From NCBI GenBank assembly GCA_933207985.1, contig OW240912.1, positions 202,033,134 to 202,097,133 of the forward strand: a DNA stretch of 64,000 bases, written 5' to 3'. The position numbers and the translations under genes were made by a program. This document shows, one piece after another, positions 45,201-56,582 of this stretch. Source of the stretch: Pelobates cultripes (Eukaryota > Chordata > Amphibia > Anura > Pelobatidae). A model generated the notes under the pieces. That model saw only the letters and a list, made by a program, of their open reading frames with translations. It searched no databases and had not been told where the DNA came from. Position 1 is the stretch's first letter, and the number at the start of each line of letters is the position of its first letter.

Positions 45201-48200
45201 GTTAAGGAGAAAATATGTCCAGGTATCAGTCCCAGAAGCTAGCTTAGCCGATTCCTCTAGGTGGCAGGGTTGCTGCGTCGCTTAGGCCGGTGGTACCCTG
45301 GAACATGGTGCCTCCTTGGCCCCAGGCCTGCAGGCGGGCCGGCATCTGTAAACCACAGACTTGGGTTCGTCGCGGGACCAAGTCTATCCCCATCACAGGG
45401 GGTCAAAGGTGGTGAGGCATCTTCTCTGCTGATTTCCTGTTCTCTGCCCGGGTGGACGATACCTGGGTGAGCAGTAGTGAGGTTGCGGGAGCTTCGTTTT
45501 GTTTTTTTTTGCTGCGTCTGCCATCTTGGGATCTCTGGATGCACTGCGTGATCTGCTCAGCGGACTAGAAAGGTAACGCTGGTGTAGCTGACTGCTTTCC
45601 GGGGCGGGCGGGGACCGGGATATCCCCCGCCGGTACGGAGGGGTGGGGTTAGAGACTCGTTTAAAGTAGCTTAGTTCAGCGGGGGGAGAGTGGCCGTCTC
45701 TCCCTGTAGCGGAGAGCTGATTTCCCACAGCTTAACTCCATCAAGTACTTTAACAGGATGCAGGAACAAGTAATAAATCCAATATAATCTTCAGCACAAT
45801 CAGCAATACAATCCAGTAATATCCCATCACTTTCCCCAATCACTGGACGACACACAGTATCAGGAGTAGAACTAACTTTTAATGGCAACATTCCTGCTTT
45901 TATGAGATTCTCCCATGCAAGGGAGGGATTCACCACAATTAGCATTTTACCCAATAACAGCGACGTTACCTCTCACACATCTCCTCCCCTTAGTTTAGCC
46001 TTTAATCCACTTATATACAACACATTTTTCCCCACTTTTCAAATGTACCCTAAATAGATGGAATATGCCCTTAAGTATGGTACCCCCTGGTAGCCCTAAT
46101 CTGGGTGAGAAGCATATCCAAAAATCACCCAGATCAGACCAGGGGTTCGGGAGTTATGGGGAGGTAAAGTTTTGACCGACCGCCTGGGCAAAGTATAGGA
46201 CAGCCAAAAAGGGGTTCCGCTACACTCCCCGTTCTGACTCCTGTCGGCCTTAACCTGCCGCTGCGGTTCTCGGTGCCTCAGAGTGTCAATTAAGGTATCC
46301 ACAAGTAGAATAAGGTGCCCTAAGCGTGGGAGTCACCTTGAGTAGAGGTCTCCGAGTTGCCGGCCCGGGATATTACCGGTTAATCAGCGTTGGCAGCAGG
46401 AGCTCATGCGATGCACGCCTTGCCTGCTTGCAGTCCTGGGCATCATTGTACTCGTGGGACATCACAGCATTCAATTATAATAACATTAACCCCTTAAGGA
46501 CACATGACATGTGAGACATGTGATTCCCTTTTATTCCAGAAGTTTGGTCCTTAAGGGGTAAAGAGTTAAAATGCCATGCAGAACTTGGAAAATAACATTT
46601 CTTAATTTCTCACACTTTTTTTTATTTATTTCATCCATATTTAATTGTTTCATATATAACTATTTGATGTGAAATGAAAGCCGTGTTTCTCGTGAACAAA
46701 ATTATATATAAAAAATTTGGGTACACTTAATATAAAATAGGTAATTTATGATTGAACAGACATATAGCTCAAATTCCAGGTTTTGTTTTGGTCAGACCAA
46801 TTGCCTCTGTTCTTAAAGGGTTGATAGACACTTAAGCCCCTAAACTATGGGTCTGGAATTGAAGAGAGACACATTTTTGCCTATGACTTAGTTTGGCATA
46901 GAGTTAGACCTGCCAGCTTAGGAAACTGTTTCATAGTGTGCACTCATTTGCATATATGGTGACATCATGGGAAGTGATGTTAATGTACTAACTGGCTAAG
47001 TCATGATGCCCAACAAAAGGGTTGCAGTACAGAAAGTTAACTTACTGTATTGGTCTCAAACATTATCGATCAACACCAGGTTAGGAACTCTTTTAAAATT
47101 AATTTCATTCTTATTTATAGCAAAATGTCAACTCAGATAAGATACTGGAACATAGAAAAGGGTGACTAGCCTAGTAAGGAGGAAAAATGCAGTCTATTAC
47201 AGGTTACTTGTTGGCATCTATACCCTGCTTTATATGTTGTATTAGTCAGATCTGAACTTGCTGAAGTGCTTTAAGAGCTAACAGAGCACAACCTTTTTCT
47301 CACTTTATAAGACTTTTAGAAAGCTCCTAGGTTGTACCCTCAGGGCTGTCAATCCAAGCAGACGTGAGGCTTCTCATAGAGTGCTGTTCGTTGTTCTCTA
47401 TTCATTAACATTCAGAGGAGTCATTGGCCACACTGTTCACAACACATTTCACTGTGAAACCAATCACAGATTGCTGTTACATTGCTGCAGTAGCTATTGT
47501 GTGGCTACAGTGTCCAAACTAATAGGAGATCTCACAATGTGAATCAGTAAGGTGGTTTTCAGTAAGGTGTATTTTTAACTTCTCCACCTTTTTTTTTACC
47601 CTGTTGCCAATTTGCCCCATTCCTCACCTTTTCTCCTAGTGTTTTCCGTAATGGGGACCTAAGGACACCTCCATTTCGTCTGATCATTGCCACAAGTATT
47701 CTGAGGGAGTGGGAACTGGTCTTGACATTACTCACAGAAAAGGCCAACCTATACAGTGGAGCTGTAAGAAGGTCGGTGCAAACACCTACACTTTTTCTCA
47801 ATTTTCATGTGATTTCTCAATAAAATGTACCTTTCAATAATTGTCTGTCCCTGTAGGCTCTGCACTCTAGATGGAGTATCACTCTCTAGTGGGAGTGAGC
47901 TAGTCTCTGGGGAATATTACGTTGCAGTTGGATCAGAGAAATACAAATGTCTACCATATGAGGAACTCCTGACGCTTCATGGAGACAAGTATAGTACCTC
48001 AGCTGGCTATTGTTGCAACTTCTCAATTTTCTTTCCCTTTCTATATGCATTCACATACATAGACATACAGTCACACACATGCACAGCCATACATGCATAC
48101 ACACAATCCCATACACTTACATACACAGTCACACACATGCATGGATTAGTAATATACACATAATGATTAAATTCCCTGCAGTTTAGCTCTGTCCACAGAC

Positions 48201-50548
48201 TCCGCTCTGGGGAGTACGGAGATTACAGTAACCCTGCAAGTGATGGGGAAGCAGGTGAACTGAGAGTCTATCACAGACTTTGTCTTTCTTCTCCTTCAGT
48301 GGACTGCCTACAAACATGCAGCGGGTTTCAGTATACCACTACACATCAATGCACGCACTCTCGTAATAAAGCAGGCGGGCCAATATAGTAACCTGCTTAC
48401 TACCAATAGCAATCTCTCGTTTCCTTTTCTGTATTATCTTTCCAGCCAATGTGTCTACTTTCTGTATTGTTTACAGGACTCGCAAAAATGTCAAGAGAAG
48501 AATACCTAAAGCAGGGGTAGGTAATATATCTTAAGTACTGTTTACATCAACCTTTTTATTTTCTGAGCAGTGTTTATACACTGTTGAAACATTCTGCGGC
48601 TTTATTTATTTATTTTGCCAGAAATGAGCCCCTTTTTAGATGTCCCCCATTGTTTAAACCAGGTACATCAGATTCAAAGAGCTCCAGACAACTGCTCATG
48701 ATACATTGTTTGCTGTAGAGACTGATTTGCTATTTATAATGGGAAGAGTCTAATAAAACTGTCTTGCAAATTTGATTTTAATGTTCATTATATTACATTT
48801 TTAGAATGGGTCGCCAAATTATTCCACTTTTAGAAACAAAACACATTTTTATTAAGAATAACCTTAATTGCCAGTAATAAGTAATAATAGTACAGTAGCC
48901 ACTTATAAATAATTATCAAAGTTATATTGTTTGCCGATTGCTTTACCTGTATTTCAGTTAGTTGTATTTGTTGTTTGATAAACTATTCTTTTTCTCACTT
49001 ACAAGGTTGGAAAAGTTTACAGTGTATCCCAGGAAGGAGCCAGTGACTCTGCTCTCATTGGTCCTCCAGAACAGGTAAATAGAGCATCAGTCAGCAATGC
49101 ATTTTAACTTCTTCACTACCAAGTTATTTTCATTAAAATAATGTGACCTTTATTTGAAAATTAGGGTACAACTCTGGCACATAAAAAGCAAGATTATGTG
49201 GTATTGTGTACTACTGAGAATATAGGAATAATGTCTTCTAGTTGTGTTTGCGTACACCATTCCCAATCACACACACATAGACGCAGGTACGAAAATGAAT
49301 TTAAATTGTTTTATAAATACCTTGAAAATTGGTTGTGTTGCCAGCTTTGTCTTGCCCATAAATGCACTTGTGCACTGACCAATTAAGTCCATTTACTGCA
49401 TTAGAGGAAAGTGACATTTTAGAACCCTTTCCTCTAACATAGGTGGAACAGCTTTTCTTGATGTCCAAATGGATGACTTATTGTCTTTGTACAGTCTTAT
49501 TAATGAACATGCCACCAGAGAACTGTTTGTACTGCCCTGTACATATTTGCAGGTTGTTTTTCTATGCCTTATGAGAAGGGTTTTTAGTCTTTCTTTGTAA
49601 CAAATCCCTTTATTAATTATTGTACCATACCTCTGCCCATTTCCTTCTTCCTTAAAATAGTATTTTTTTGCTGTGAAACATACCATGTTATTTTACTGAT
49701 TTTGCTTTAAAATAGATTTGGTCCATTCAGGTTAATGTAATATATATTTATCACATTTTGATTAAGGGGCATGGCCGCAGGGTCTGGTCCACTGGTGTAG
49801 ATGCTAAAGAGGAAGAATCAATCTTTTATGCTAAACCAGTAAGAGCGCGTCCCACTCAGAAGAAAAAAACTGACCAGGAGACAAATGGTGAGACCTCTAC
49901 TTGACTTTTGTTTTATGATAGTACTGTGCTAGTCATAGGTAGTATGGAAGTTGCAGTTGGTCCATAGTAACTAGTTTAATCTATTTAATGTAATAAAGTT
50001 TACACTGGTGCCAATTCCTTCCAGAAGGGGAAGGAGTTTTTAAAGTGACAAAAACGCGTCGTGAGCTGGAAGGAGCCAAGGAAGTAAAGGAGGATAAGCA
50101 CACACGGGTGGAAGTGCCTGTTGACCAGGTATGGTATTAGTTAAACCTTATACAATGTCTTAATTGTATTAGTCTTGTCTAACTTTGCATTGTAGTCTAT
50201 ATAATATTTTCCAGCTTGTGTCTGTCTTCTCCTGTAATTTCCAATGCTCCTTTTATAGACTAGATACGTTAATTAATGTCAGTTATTCCACTTTTAACCA
50301 ACTTATTCTCTGTATACCCCTCTATGCGGTTATATGTGAATATAATATCAGCTGACATAGCCTTATTTTATTTCACCATAGAGAGTAGCAGAAGTGGTGC
50401 AGGAAGAAGACATTCCCAAGAACAGACGAACAGAAAAAAAAGAGGTATGTGAATAGACAAACATGTACATGTGTGATGTTTTGTGCCCGCATTCTCAAGG
50501 TCAAAATGAACACTCACATCCATGTCTTATTCATAGGACGTGAACTGA
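36204..50548 (+). CDS. DCDC2B: DCDC2B, doublecortin domain-containing protein 2B (twelve coding exons)
   Basis: Exons: 36204-36487, 42675-42732, 43521-43585, 47640-47771, 47857-47988, 48187-48254, 48446-48516, 49006-49074, 49767-49887, 50025-50128, 50382-50444, 50537-50548. All are GT-AG and phases agree, giving about 392 aa. The first doublecortin domain (about residues 10-97) has [17 protein letters not shown] and [13 protein letters not shown]; the second (about 136-222) has [35 protein letters not shown] and [20 protein letters not shown]. Such domains bind microtubules. The tail has ESIFYAKP and [11 protein letters not shown], which together with the position after IQCC favour DCDC2B over DCDC2. 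An in-frame TGA at 36189 fixes the start. Human DCDC2B is somewhat shorter (about 349 aa). Confidence 0.9.
38875..39265. repeat. TA/TG microsatellites
   Basis: Several (TA)n and (TG)n runs, the longest at about 39216-39256, separated by AT-rich DNA. They are part of the larger element. Confidence 0.9.
41035..41072 (-). ncRNA. Hammerhead-ribozyme-like motif, box II altered
   Basis: Minus strand: CTGACGA fits CUGANGA fully; stem GGCGC pairs with GTGCC; then AAAAC GCGA GTC. This is the typical two-pair stem III with a GUC cleavage site, but box II has A for the essential G. Probably inactive. Confidence 0.35.
41265..41561. mobile_element. Palindromic hAT-like MITE, 297 bp
   Basis: A long, near-perfect hairpin. 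It starts TAGAGATGTCGCGAACTTCT and ends with the complement; the centre is TTGAAGGCAGCTTCAA. Flanks GTGGTTAC and GTGGTTAA give an 8-bp duplication with one mismatch, as for hAT transposons. It is the innermost of the nested elements. Confidence 0.75.
42306..42674. other. End of DCDC2B intron 1, nothing recognised
   Basis: AT-rich intron DNA ending in the acceptor GTTTTCTCACAG. Confidence 0.5.
42675..42732 (+). CDS. DCDC2B: DCDC2B exon 2
   Basis: Acceptor TTCTCACAG, donor CAG|GTGAGT. The first base completes the Asp codon of exon 1; it encodes [19 protein letters not shown], the start of the linker between the doublecortin domains. Phase 0 out. Confidence 0.88.
42733..43520. other. DCDC2B intron 2, nothing recognised
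   Basis: AT-rich, without recognised repeat or exon. Confidence 0.5.
43521..43585 (+). CDS. DCDC2B: DCDC2B exon 3
   Basis: Acceptor GTTTCCCAG, donor TCCA|GTGAGT, phase 2 out. Encodes [20 protein letters not shown], linking to the second doublecortin domain. Confidence 0.87.
43770..44705. repeat. Composite tandem repeat, about 510-bp period, with internal minisatellite
   Basis: A block of about 190 bp (TGTATGTAGAGTGGC ... CACACTATAAGGAGGA) occurs at about 43777-43945 and again at about 44289-44460. Each copy is followed by a degenerate minisatellite with units like GGAATGAGACACATGAATGG and AGGTGCTGGGG. Within the block, GTTTCC...GGAAACAA parts form an imperfect inverted repeat. In DCDC2B intron 3. 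Proline-rich open frames on the other strand are by-products. Confidence 0.85.
44706..45728 (-). mobile_element. Possible internally deleted LINE (L1-like), minus strand
   Basis: The high end is GC-rich and includes CCAAGATGGCAGACGCAGC, resembling an L1-type 5' region; the low end finishes in an A-rich tail (complement of TTTGTTTGTTTTAATTTTG). No reverse transcriptase lies between. Assignment is tentative. Confidence 0.35.
45729..46485. repeat. LTR-like repeat
   Basis: Contains CTAATCTGGGTGAGAAGCAT followed by AAAAATCACCCAGATCAGA, a small hairpin also found near 60493-60540, so the two stretches belong to one repeat family. Possibly a solo LTR related to the Gypsy element at the right edge. 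No coding sequence. Confidence 0.4.
46490..46558. mobile_element. Small palindromic MITE, CCCCTTAAGG family
   Basis: Starts CCCCTTAAGGACACATGACA and ends GGTCCTTAAGGGG; TTAA at 46486-46489 on the left, decayed TAAA on the right. Confidence 0.8.
46559..47639. other. DCDC2B intron 3, repeat debris
   Basis: GAACAGACATATAGCTCAAA (46755) matches a block inside the element at 38205-42265, so a related fragment lies here. Otherwise nothing was recognised up to the acceptor TTTTCTCCTAG. Confidence 0.45.
47640..47771 (+). CDS. DCDC2B: DCDC2B exon 4 (second doublecortin domain, first half)
   Basis: Acceptor TTCTCCTAG, donor AGAAG|GTCGGT, 132 nt, phase 2 on both sides. Encodes [19 protein letters not shown] to SGAVR. 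Confidence 0.93.
47857..47988 (+). CDS. DCDC2B: DCDC2B exon 5 (second doublecortin domain, second half)
   Basis: Acceptor CCCTGTAG, donor GACAA|GTATAG, 132 nt, phase 2 on both sides. Encodes [20 protein letters not shown] and [18 protein letters not shown]. Confidence 0.93.
48187..48254 (+). CDS. DCDC2B: DCDC2B exon 6 (tail)
   Basis: Acceptor GCAGTTTAG, donor GCAG|GTGAAC, phase 1 out. Encodes [20 protein letters not shown]. An alternative acceptor five bases upstream would not keep the frame with the next exon. Poorly conserved region. Confidence 0.65.
48446..48516 (+). CDS. DCDC2B: DCDC2B exon 7 (tail, basic)
   Basis: Acceptor ATCTTTCCAG, donor CAGGG|GTAGGT, phase 0 out. Encodes [20 protein letters not shown] and KAG. 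A second acceptor at 48476 (TTGTTTACAG) is stronger by eye, but needs a different upstream junction to stay in frame. Confidence 0.6.
49006..49074 (+). CDS. DCDC2B: DCDC2B exon 8 (tail)
   Basis: Acceptor CACTTACAAG, donor ACAG|GTAAAT, 23 codons, phase 0 on both sides. Encodes [20 protein letters not shown]. Confidence 0.72.
49767..49887 (+). CDS. DCDC2B: DCDC2B exon 9 (tail, FYAKP motif)
   Basis: Acceptor TTTTGATTAAG, donor AATG|GTGAGA, phase 1 out. Encodes [20 protein letters not shown]; the IFYAKP block is shared with DCDC2B. A downstream acceptor (GCCGCAG at 49780) is possible but shifts the start only. Confidence 0.8.
50025..50128 (+). CDS. DCDC2B: DCDC2B exon 10 (tail)
   Basis: Acceptor CCTTCCAG, donor CCAG|GTATGG. 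Encodes [20 protein letters not shown] and [12 protein letters not shown], a block shared by DCDC2 and DCDC2B tails. Phase 0 out. Confidence 0.88.
50382..50444 (+). CDS. DCDC2B: DCDC2B exon 11 (tail)
   Basis: Acceptor TTCACCATAG, donor GAG|GTATGT, 21 codons, phase 0. Encodes [20 protein letters not shown] and E. Confidence 0.85.
50537..50548 (+). CDS. DCDC2B: DCDC2B exon 12 (last codons)
   Basis: Acceptor TTATTCATAG, then Asp-Val-Asn and TGA. Very short, but phase, acceptor and immediate stop agree. If exon 11 were read through its donor it would also stop soon, so the C-terminus changes little. Confidence 0.6.
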   Translation, partial: DVN

Positions 50549-50796
50549 ACTCTAAAGATTAAGGCCCTGGCTCTGAAGAACCATGAAAAATCAGGAAAGC
50601 ACACAGTGATTTACTAAATCTACATCCCTTGCATGGTTTAAGAAATTTCTTTTCTCATTCTGAAGAAAAAAGAAACAACTTTGGGCTCTGCAAGAACTTA
50701 TTTGCCTAATACTTTGCATATTTTCACATCTTATCCTAATAGTATTATCATAAACCCAAGATCCACAGATCAATAGAAACAAAATATCTATTTATT

Positions 50797-50802
50797 AATA
50801 AA
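50797..50802 (+). terminator. Possible DCDC2B polyadenylation signal
   Basis: AATAAA about 250 bp after the stop. The region is AT-rich, so chance occurrence is quite possible. Confidence 0.3.
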
Positions 50803-51990
50803 TATAGCAATTACACATGAAAGTTCTCTTGTGCATGTTTCTTTATTTGGGCAGTTGTAGATGCTTACTAATACCAATCTCTGTGATCGAACATCTTGCC
50901 AAACATCAGATTATCGTTAAAAGGACCTCTGCACTATTCACTCTTAATATATATATATATATATATATGCTTTTAGTTTGATGCCTTCTACAAAAGTCAT
51001 GTGGCTGCTGACTATAACATTTTTCTTACTTCTACATCAAAGGCTGAAAACGAATGTGTGTCAAAACTACTAGAGTTACCAAATTAAGAAGAAATTATTA
51101 TTATTTATACTTTGTCATTTTATGGTAGTGTACAACATTTTTTTCTCTATTCCCTATTTTGCAATCGTGGCACTGACTAATGGATTATAGATTACTAGAG
51201 GCTACTCTTCAACTGGTTAATTGTATGTCAGAAATGTTTATGACAACAATATTCCAGCCAATGCCATGGATAAGATATCTCTTCCTGTAATAACAGTCTG
51301 GAAAAACTCTATCTCTAAATATATGGAACCTTCATTTACAGTTACCTTGTCCTCGGTGGACTTAAATGGGAACTGCCACCACTATAGAATGAACTCCAAT
51401 GAATAAAACATTGAAAATCCCCTATAACTTGTGTTAACCTTTTTTTTAATTTTTCTTTCTTTCTCTTTTTCTTTCACTTGTTTCATTTAAAGGACACTTC
51501 TCATCAAATTTCACTTTTCCTTTAAAAAAAAAAGTTATTTATATTTAGTGAAACATAATGATATACATTTTTAAAGGATTTATATTGATTTATATATTTT
51601 TTTCTAGATAATTTCACTTTTTTTCTGGCTGAGTGGGGTCAGACCCTACTGTTATCTGAACAACTGTTGCTCAACCTAACTTGCCTGCTGCTGCAATTGC
51701 TCTGTGTGCTCTATGTGAAACTGCAACAGCAAGCAAATTAACAAATGACATTACAATCCAGTTCAGACAAGTGAAAGACAGGGAAAACAGTGAAAATGAA
51801 GAAGAGAAATAGAAACATTGTTTTATTTCTCCTTCCTCTATGCTGATTGCTGTCTGTCAGGTGCAGGAGGCAGATTATTTAACAATGATTGACATGAAGG
51901 ATAAAGAGGTGTGAATTTATAAATTTTATTTTATTTTTCACACTTCATATTTGTTAAATTTAGACATAAGTAAATATCCTGGGGACAGTT
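50803..51990. other. No gene recognised
   Basis: AT-rich, with a short TA repeat near 50946-50968 and T/A runs. TMEM234, next to DCDC2B in human, was looked for on the minus strand and not seen. Confidence 0.45.
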
Positions 51991-51997
51991 CACCCTC

Positions 51998-52470
51998 AAA
52001 GGACCACTATAGTGCCAGGAAAACATACTCGGTTTCCTGGCACTATAGGGTCTCTAGGTCCCCCCCCCCCCAACCTTAGGGTCCCCCTCCCGCCGGGCTC
52101 TAGGGTGAGAAAGGGGTTAAACACTCACCTTTTCTCCACCGCCGGGCTCCCTCGGCGGTGGAGACTCTCCGCCTCCTTTCCCGTCATAGGCTGAATGCGC
52201 ATGCGCGGCAAGAGCCACGCGCGCATTCAGCCAGTCTCATAGGAAAGCATTCTCAGTGCTTTCCTATGGACGCTGGCGTCTTCTCACTGTGAAAATCACT
52301 GTGAGAAGCGCGGAAGAGCCTCGAGCGGCTGTCAATGAGACAGCCACTAGAGGCTGGATTAACCCTAAAGTAAACATAGCAGTTTCTCTGAAACTGCTAT
52401 ATTTACAGCAGAAAGGGTTAAACCTAGATGGACCTGGCACCCAGACCACTTCATGTAAATATAGGCTATA
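51998..52470. mobile_element. T2-like MITE, GC-rich interior
   Basis: Begins AAAGGACCACTATAGTGCCA with an immediate inverted copy (TGGCACTATAGGGT). It contains CTTTCCTATGG-type blocks common to these MITEs and ends near CACCCAGACCACTTCATG. TTAA flanks are not clear. Confidence 0.5.
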
Positions 52471-54001
52471 CTCTAATTTAATTTGTAGATGTCTATATAC
52501 ATTTATATTCATCTAAATAAGTATGAAGACACATTGTTTCCAGTGTTGTCATTACGCCTAACTGAACAGTCATTACTTGCAGCTGTTTCCCAACTGGAAA
52601 ATCTCACCACTATTGACTGGTTATTATCACCTGATGTTACTCTTACCTGCTCTCGTACCGTATAACTAGTTTCTAAATTTATACCTTAAAGTTTAATACC
52701 TGCCTCTTCTTGATGGAAATCTGCAATATCAAATTATCTCTCCAATACATCCAACAGAGAGAACAGATTGGCTCAAAGACACAGAGGCCATTAGCCCTCC
52801 GTTTTCATACATATTTTAAAAATAAATCACATTATAAATGTGGGGTCCCAGGTCACCAATTTTATCAGGTATGGGCCCTATGATTGGCCCCTTACACCAT
52901 GCCTTACATCATTCTCTTGGGCCAATAATCTGGATGTGTTGATCAGGGACCAGGGCTCATAAAGGGCCTTATTTTCAGGCACAGCCTCCTGGCCAAAAAA
53001 TGTCCCTAGCTAGAGGTTGAGCACCAAACCACGCCCAAAGAATGTTCCTACCACCCCCTCACACTAAGTCTTGATTGCAGATCTCGTTTCATCAATCTTT
53101 AACCAAAAACAGACATATATGGACTTGGAAAGCCCTAGCCACTGAGGCATTTTGGAGCTTAGATCAAAGGGGCGTTTTAAGGTTACAGGAAACTTTTCAT
53201 CTCCTGGGCTCAAATACTGGTTCATATAAAAGGATCAGGAGACATATTATATCTATATTTGGGGTTACCCTTACAGTTTACCCCTATATGACTGTAATAT
53301 ATATATAGGCTCAAATAGTATATGCAGCACCTAATGTTTATTTCCCTTCTCCCCACTGCACATAATGTGTAATAGGGTAAGGGCCAAACAGTACCGTAAT
53401 ATACTTTTTTTTTTTTAAATTAATTTGTGCTTTTTTGATCTCTTTTAGTGCTGCAGCACATACTATTTGTTGACCAGTATTAGTTCTGGAAGACATTACT
53501 AGTGAGCAGAGATTAAGTCAGGGGTTAAAGTTGGAAACTTGTTCATAATTTGTAGCCATTAATATCTAAAGGCCATTTCAGTTTAAAGCAGATTTTTATG
53601 ACAACAATGAAAACAAGCCCATAGTTTTATTTTCTATATATTTTATTGTGCGTTTGCTTTCATTGTGTGTTTGTTTTTGTGCTTATTAAAAATATTGTAA
53701 TGATGTACATAAAATACATATGATTTTTCCTATGCCAATAAAATTCTTTATTTTTATATTTGTAATTTCTTATGACTCATTAAAAGAATGTAACAGCGAA
53801 TATACATTATGAACAGTGAGGGTGTAGTGTTCAAATAAAATTACAATAAAACAAATTTGTTGACTAAGCAAGAAGTAACTGCAAAAAATTAAATAAAATG
53901 TAGTCCTAATCCTAAAGGAGGAACGATCCACCCCATACAAAAAGAAGAGAACAATAAGCAACATATAAACTTACTATTATTACTTTTTACACAAAATACC
54001 A
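52471..54001. other. No gene recognised
   Basis: AT-rich sequence with a T-run near 53406. An open frame at 53075-53308 has no family resemblance that I can support. Confidence 0.4.
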
Positions 54002-54005
54002 TTAA

Positions 54006-54886
54006 AGGGACACTATAGGCACCAAAACAACTTTAGCTTAAATGGACACTCTAGTCACCAGAACAACTACAGCTTAATGTAGTTGTTCTGGTGAGAATAG
54101 TATATCCCTACAGGAATTTTCATGTAAGCATTGCCCTTTTAGAGAAAAGGCGCTGTTTACATCACTGGCTAGGGACAAGTCCAGTGGCAGTCACTCAGAT
54201 GGCCACTAGAGGTGCTTCTTGGGTCAGTGATATATGGAGATGCTGAACGTTCTTCATAGAGATGCATTGATTTAAGTGATACCAAAGTGGGTCCTTGTTT
54301 TCAAAATCATAAAAAGAGTAGAAATGGGTATGTAATAGTTAGGGATTGTTATTTACCAGAGGAAAGAAGTGTCTCTGTCCATCCAAGGATCCCACATTTT
54401 GTGGAAGGACTTTGTGATGTAAATCTATTCATGTCAATGCTCTCGCAGATCTATTTCTCTATTATGGTTAAAGAAGGAATCTTTATGGTAGCCCAGGCTT
54501 CTCCTATTGCATTGCGTGTGGCTAGTACCATCCTCACTGCTAGCTTATTCTCTAGCGAATGAATTTATAGGTTTAAAGAGTAACTTTGCCCATGGGTCTA
54601 GTAGATATGGTTCACCAAGTACTTAAGAAAGTACGGATGCTATTGTAGACCATTATGGTTTTATTTTTGGTAATTTCCACCAACAATGAAGGAAATAGCC
54701 AATTTCCCCACCTTGTTTTAAGCAAAGGTTTGAAGGAAGGTGGTGCATGCCCACTAAACGTTGTGGAAAACAAAAGTAATTTAAGTCCTAAATGGCAAAT
54801 AATGAGCAGTAAGCCTGCTGGGGCATGATCTATACACCAAAACATCTTACGTCAGCTAAAGTTATTTTGATGTCTATAGTATCCCT
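54006..54886. mobile_element. T2-like MITE with TTAA flanks and an inner MITE
   Basis: TTAA at 54002-54005 and 54887-54890. Outer ends: AGGGACACTATAGGCACCAA and the complement of a sequence starting AGGGATACTATAGACATCAA. From 54041 a second T2-like end (ATGGACACTCTAGTCACCAG) begins, including a hairpin AGAACAACTACAGC...GTAGTTGTTCT. The short open frame inside is not considered a gene. Confidence 0.7.
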
Positions 54887-54890
54887 TTAA

Positions 54891-55980
54891 TGACCAGGCT
54901 TCATTTGTTTGTTTTTCACTTAAGGACCAAAGCAATATCTGCATTATTACTATGTGTGTGTTCAACTGCAATTTACATCTTACTAATTTCTTGCACCAAC
55001 ACATATTACATACTGTTTTATTTTCTTCAATATAAGATCTTTATTGAGTTCATATATTAAGTTATGAAACATAAGGATTACAGCATTTCAAGGCACATTA
55101 AGTAGCGAACTGGACATGGAGAGACAATATGCACAAACATACAATGAGTAGATTACATAAACACAGATTCGAACAGAGAAATTTGACATGCATAGACATA
55201 GCATGTGACATATTGTTGGGTACATTCTAAGGTTCGTGTGCAATAGCTAAAAAGTTACTACAACATGCTGTAGCCATAGTGCTCAATATAACATGCTTGC
55301 TCTTTGTCTCTAATATGCAGTTCCATTTACTGTGACAGAAACAAGTCAAGAGTAAATAAAGATAAAGTGAAATCCCCAAAAAAACAAAATGGCGTAAAAG
55401 GTATAGATGAGGAATAAAAGAGCGGGATTTTGTAATAAATTTGTTTCTTCTGTGTCTATTTCCAGGATGATTGAAATCAGTCTTTTATGTATATTTCTTC
55501 TTGGGTAAAAGGTTTGCCATGTTAATATAAGTCTATATTAACCAAAAATACTAATACGCAATCTGACTTACGGTTTCTTCAGGTTTATTCTTAGTGTTAC
55601 GGATACATAATAAAAAAACAAAGGATGTTACAGGATAATAATTGTCCAACAGCAGATGGTAATTGCTGGACTCCTAAAGGGAGAGTTAGTCTACATTAAG
55701 CATGTCGCTGCCCACAGTGAATATTTTTGCGGCCTGCCTGCCTGCCCTGGGGCCACTTCCAGCTGTGGCTGCGACCAGCAAGACAGGAAAAATATTTCCT
55801 GATTCTTGCTCTCCCGGCCACAAGAGGGCAGTGTGGCTGTCTGTCTGCAGAGCAGACCAGAGCAACCACTCCCCTTTCCCTCCTGCCCGCAGTGCCAGGG
55901 GAGCGTCTGGCCTGCTTGAACAGGGCTGGAGCTGGAGGAAGGACAGCAAATTGTAAGGTAGGAGAAGAGGGGCTTGGGGG
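54891..55980. other. No gene recognised
   Basis: AT-rich to about 55690, then a GC-rich stretch to 55960 with overlapping short frames on both strands but no domain. Confidence 0.4.
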
Positions 55981-56440
55981 AGTGGGGGTAGTGTATTAAT
56001 TTGAGGGAGGGAGGGGGCACTCTATTAATTTGGGGGAGGGAGGGGCACTGTATTAATTTGAGGGAAGGAGGGGGCACTCTAATAATTTGGGGGAGGGAGG
56101 AGGCACTCTTAATTTGAGGGAGGAATTGGGCATCGTATTAATTTGAGGGAGGGAGGAGGAACTCTGTTAATTTGAGGGAGGGAGTGAGGGGGCACTATTA
56201 AGTATATTTATTTAAGGGAGGGAGGGTGTGAGTGTGTTAAATTGGGGGGAGGGCAGTGTATTAAAGTAGAGTGGTGGGAGTGGGCGCAGTCTATTCAATT
56301 AGAGTGGAGGGAGGAGGGGAAATGTATTAGATTGGGTGAAGGGGCAGTGTATGGTGGAGTGGATGAGTGGAGGGAGGAAGGGCAGTGTGTTGGATTTGGG
56401 GGCAATGTATTGGATTTGTGGGCAGTGTATTAGATTGGGT
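55981..56440. repeat. G-rich minisatellite
   Basis: Degenerate units of about 30-45 bp built on GTATTAATTTGAGGGAGGGA and GGGGCACT. The G-strand has many GGG runs and could form quadruplexes. Confidence 0.85.
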
Positions 56441-56513
56441 CTGCGTGGGGGCGCTGAACGCTCCCCATGGAGATGCTGATTGACCGTGAAGCTTTTTGCC
56501 ACACATGCACAAG

Positions 56514-56582
56514 AGCCTAACAATGCTTTCCAATGGGAAAGCATTGGATTGGCTGAGATCATCAAGTTTGATGATCTCAGCC
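56514..56582. repeat. Two adjacent perfect hairpins
   Basis: ATGCTTTCC-AATG-GGAAAGCAT-like palindrome, then GGCTGAGATCATCAA, GT, TTGATGATCTCAGCC with a 15-bp perfect stem. Probably part of a decayed MITE. Confidence 0.7.

Noticed and set aside
54287..54562. 91-codon frame between DCDC2B and the right edge, considered as TMEM234
   Set aside because: Wrong strand for the human gene order, no membrane-helix pattern typical of TMEM234, and it sits inside a TTAA-flanked MITE.
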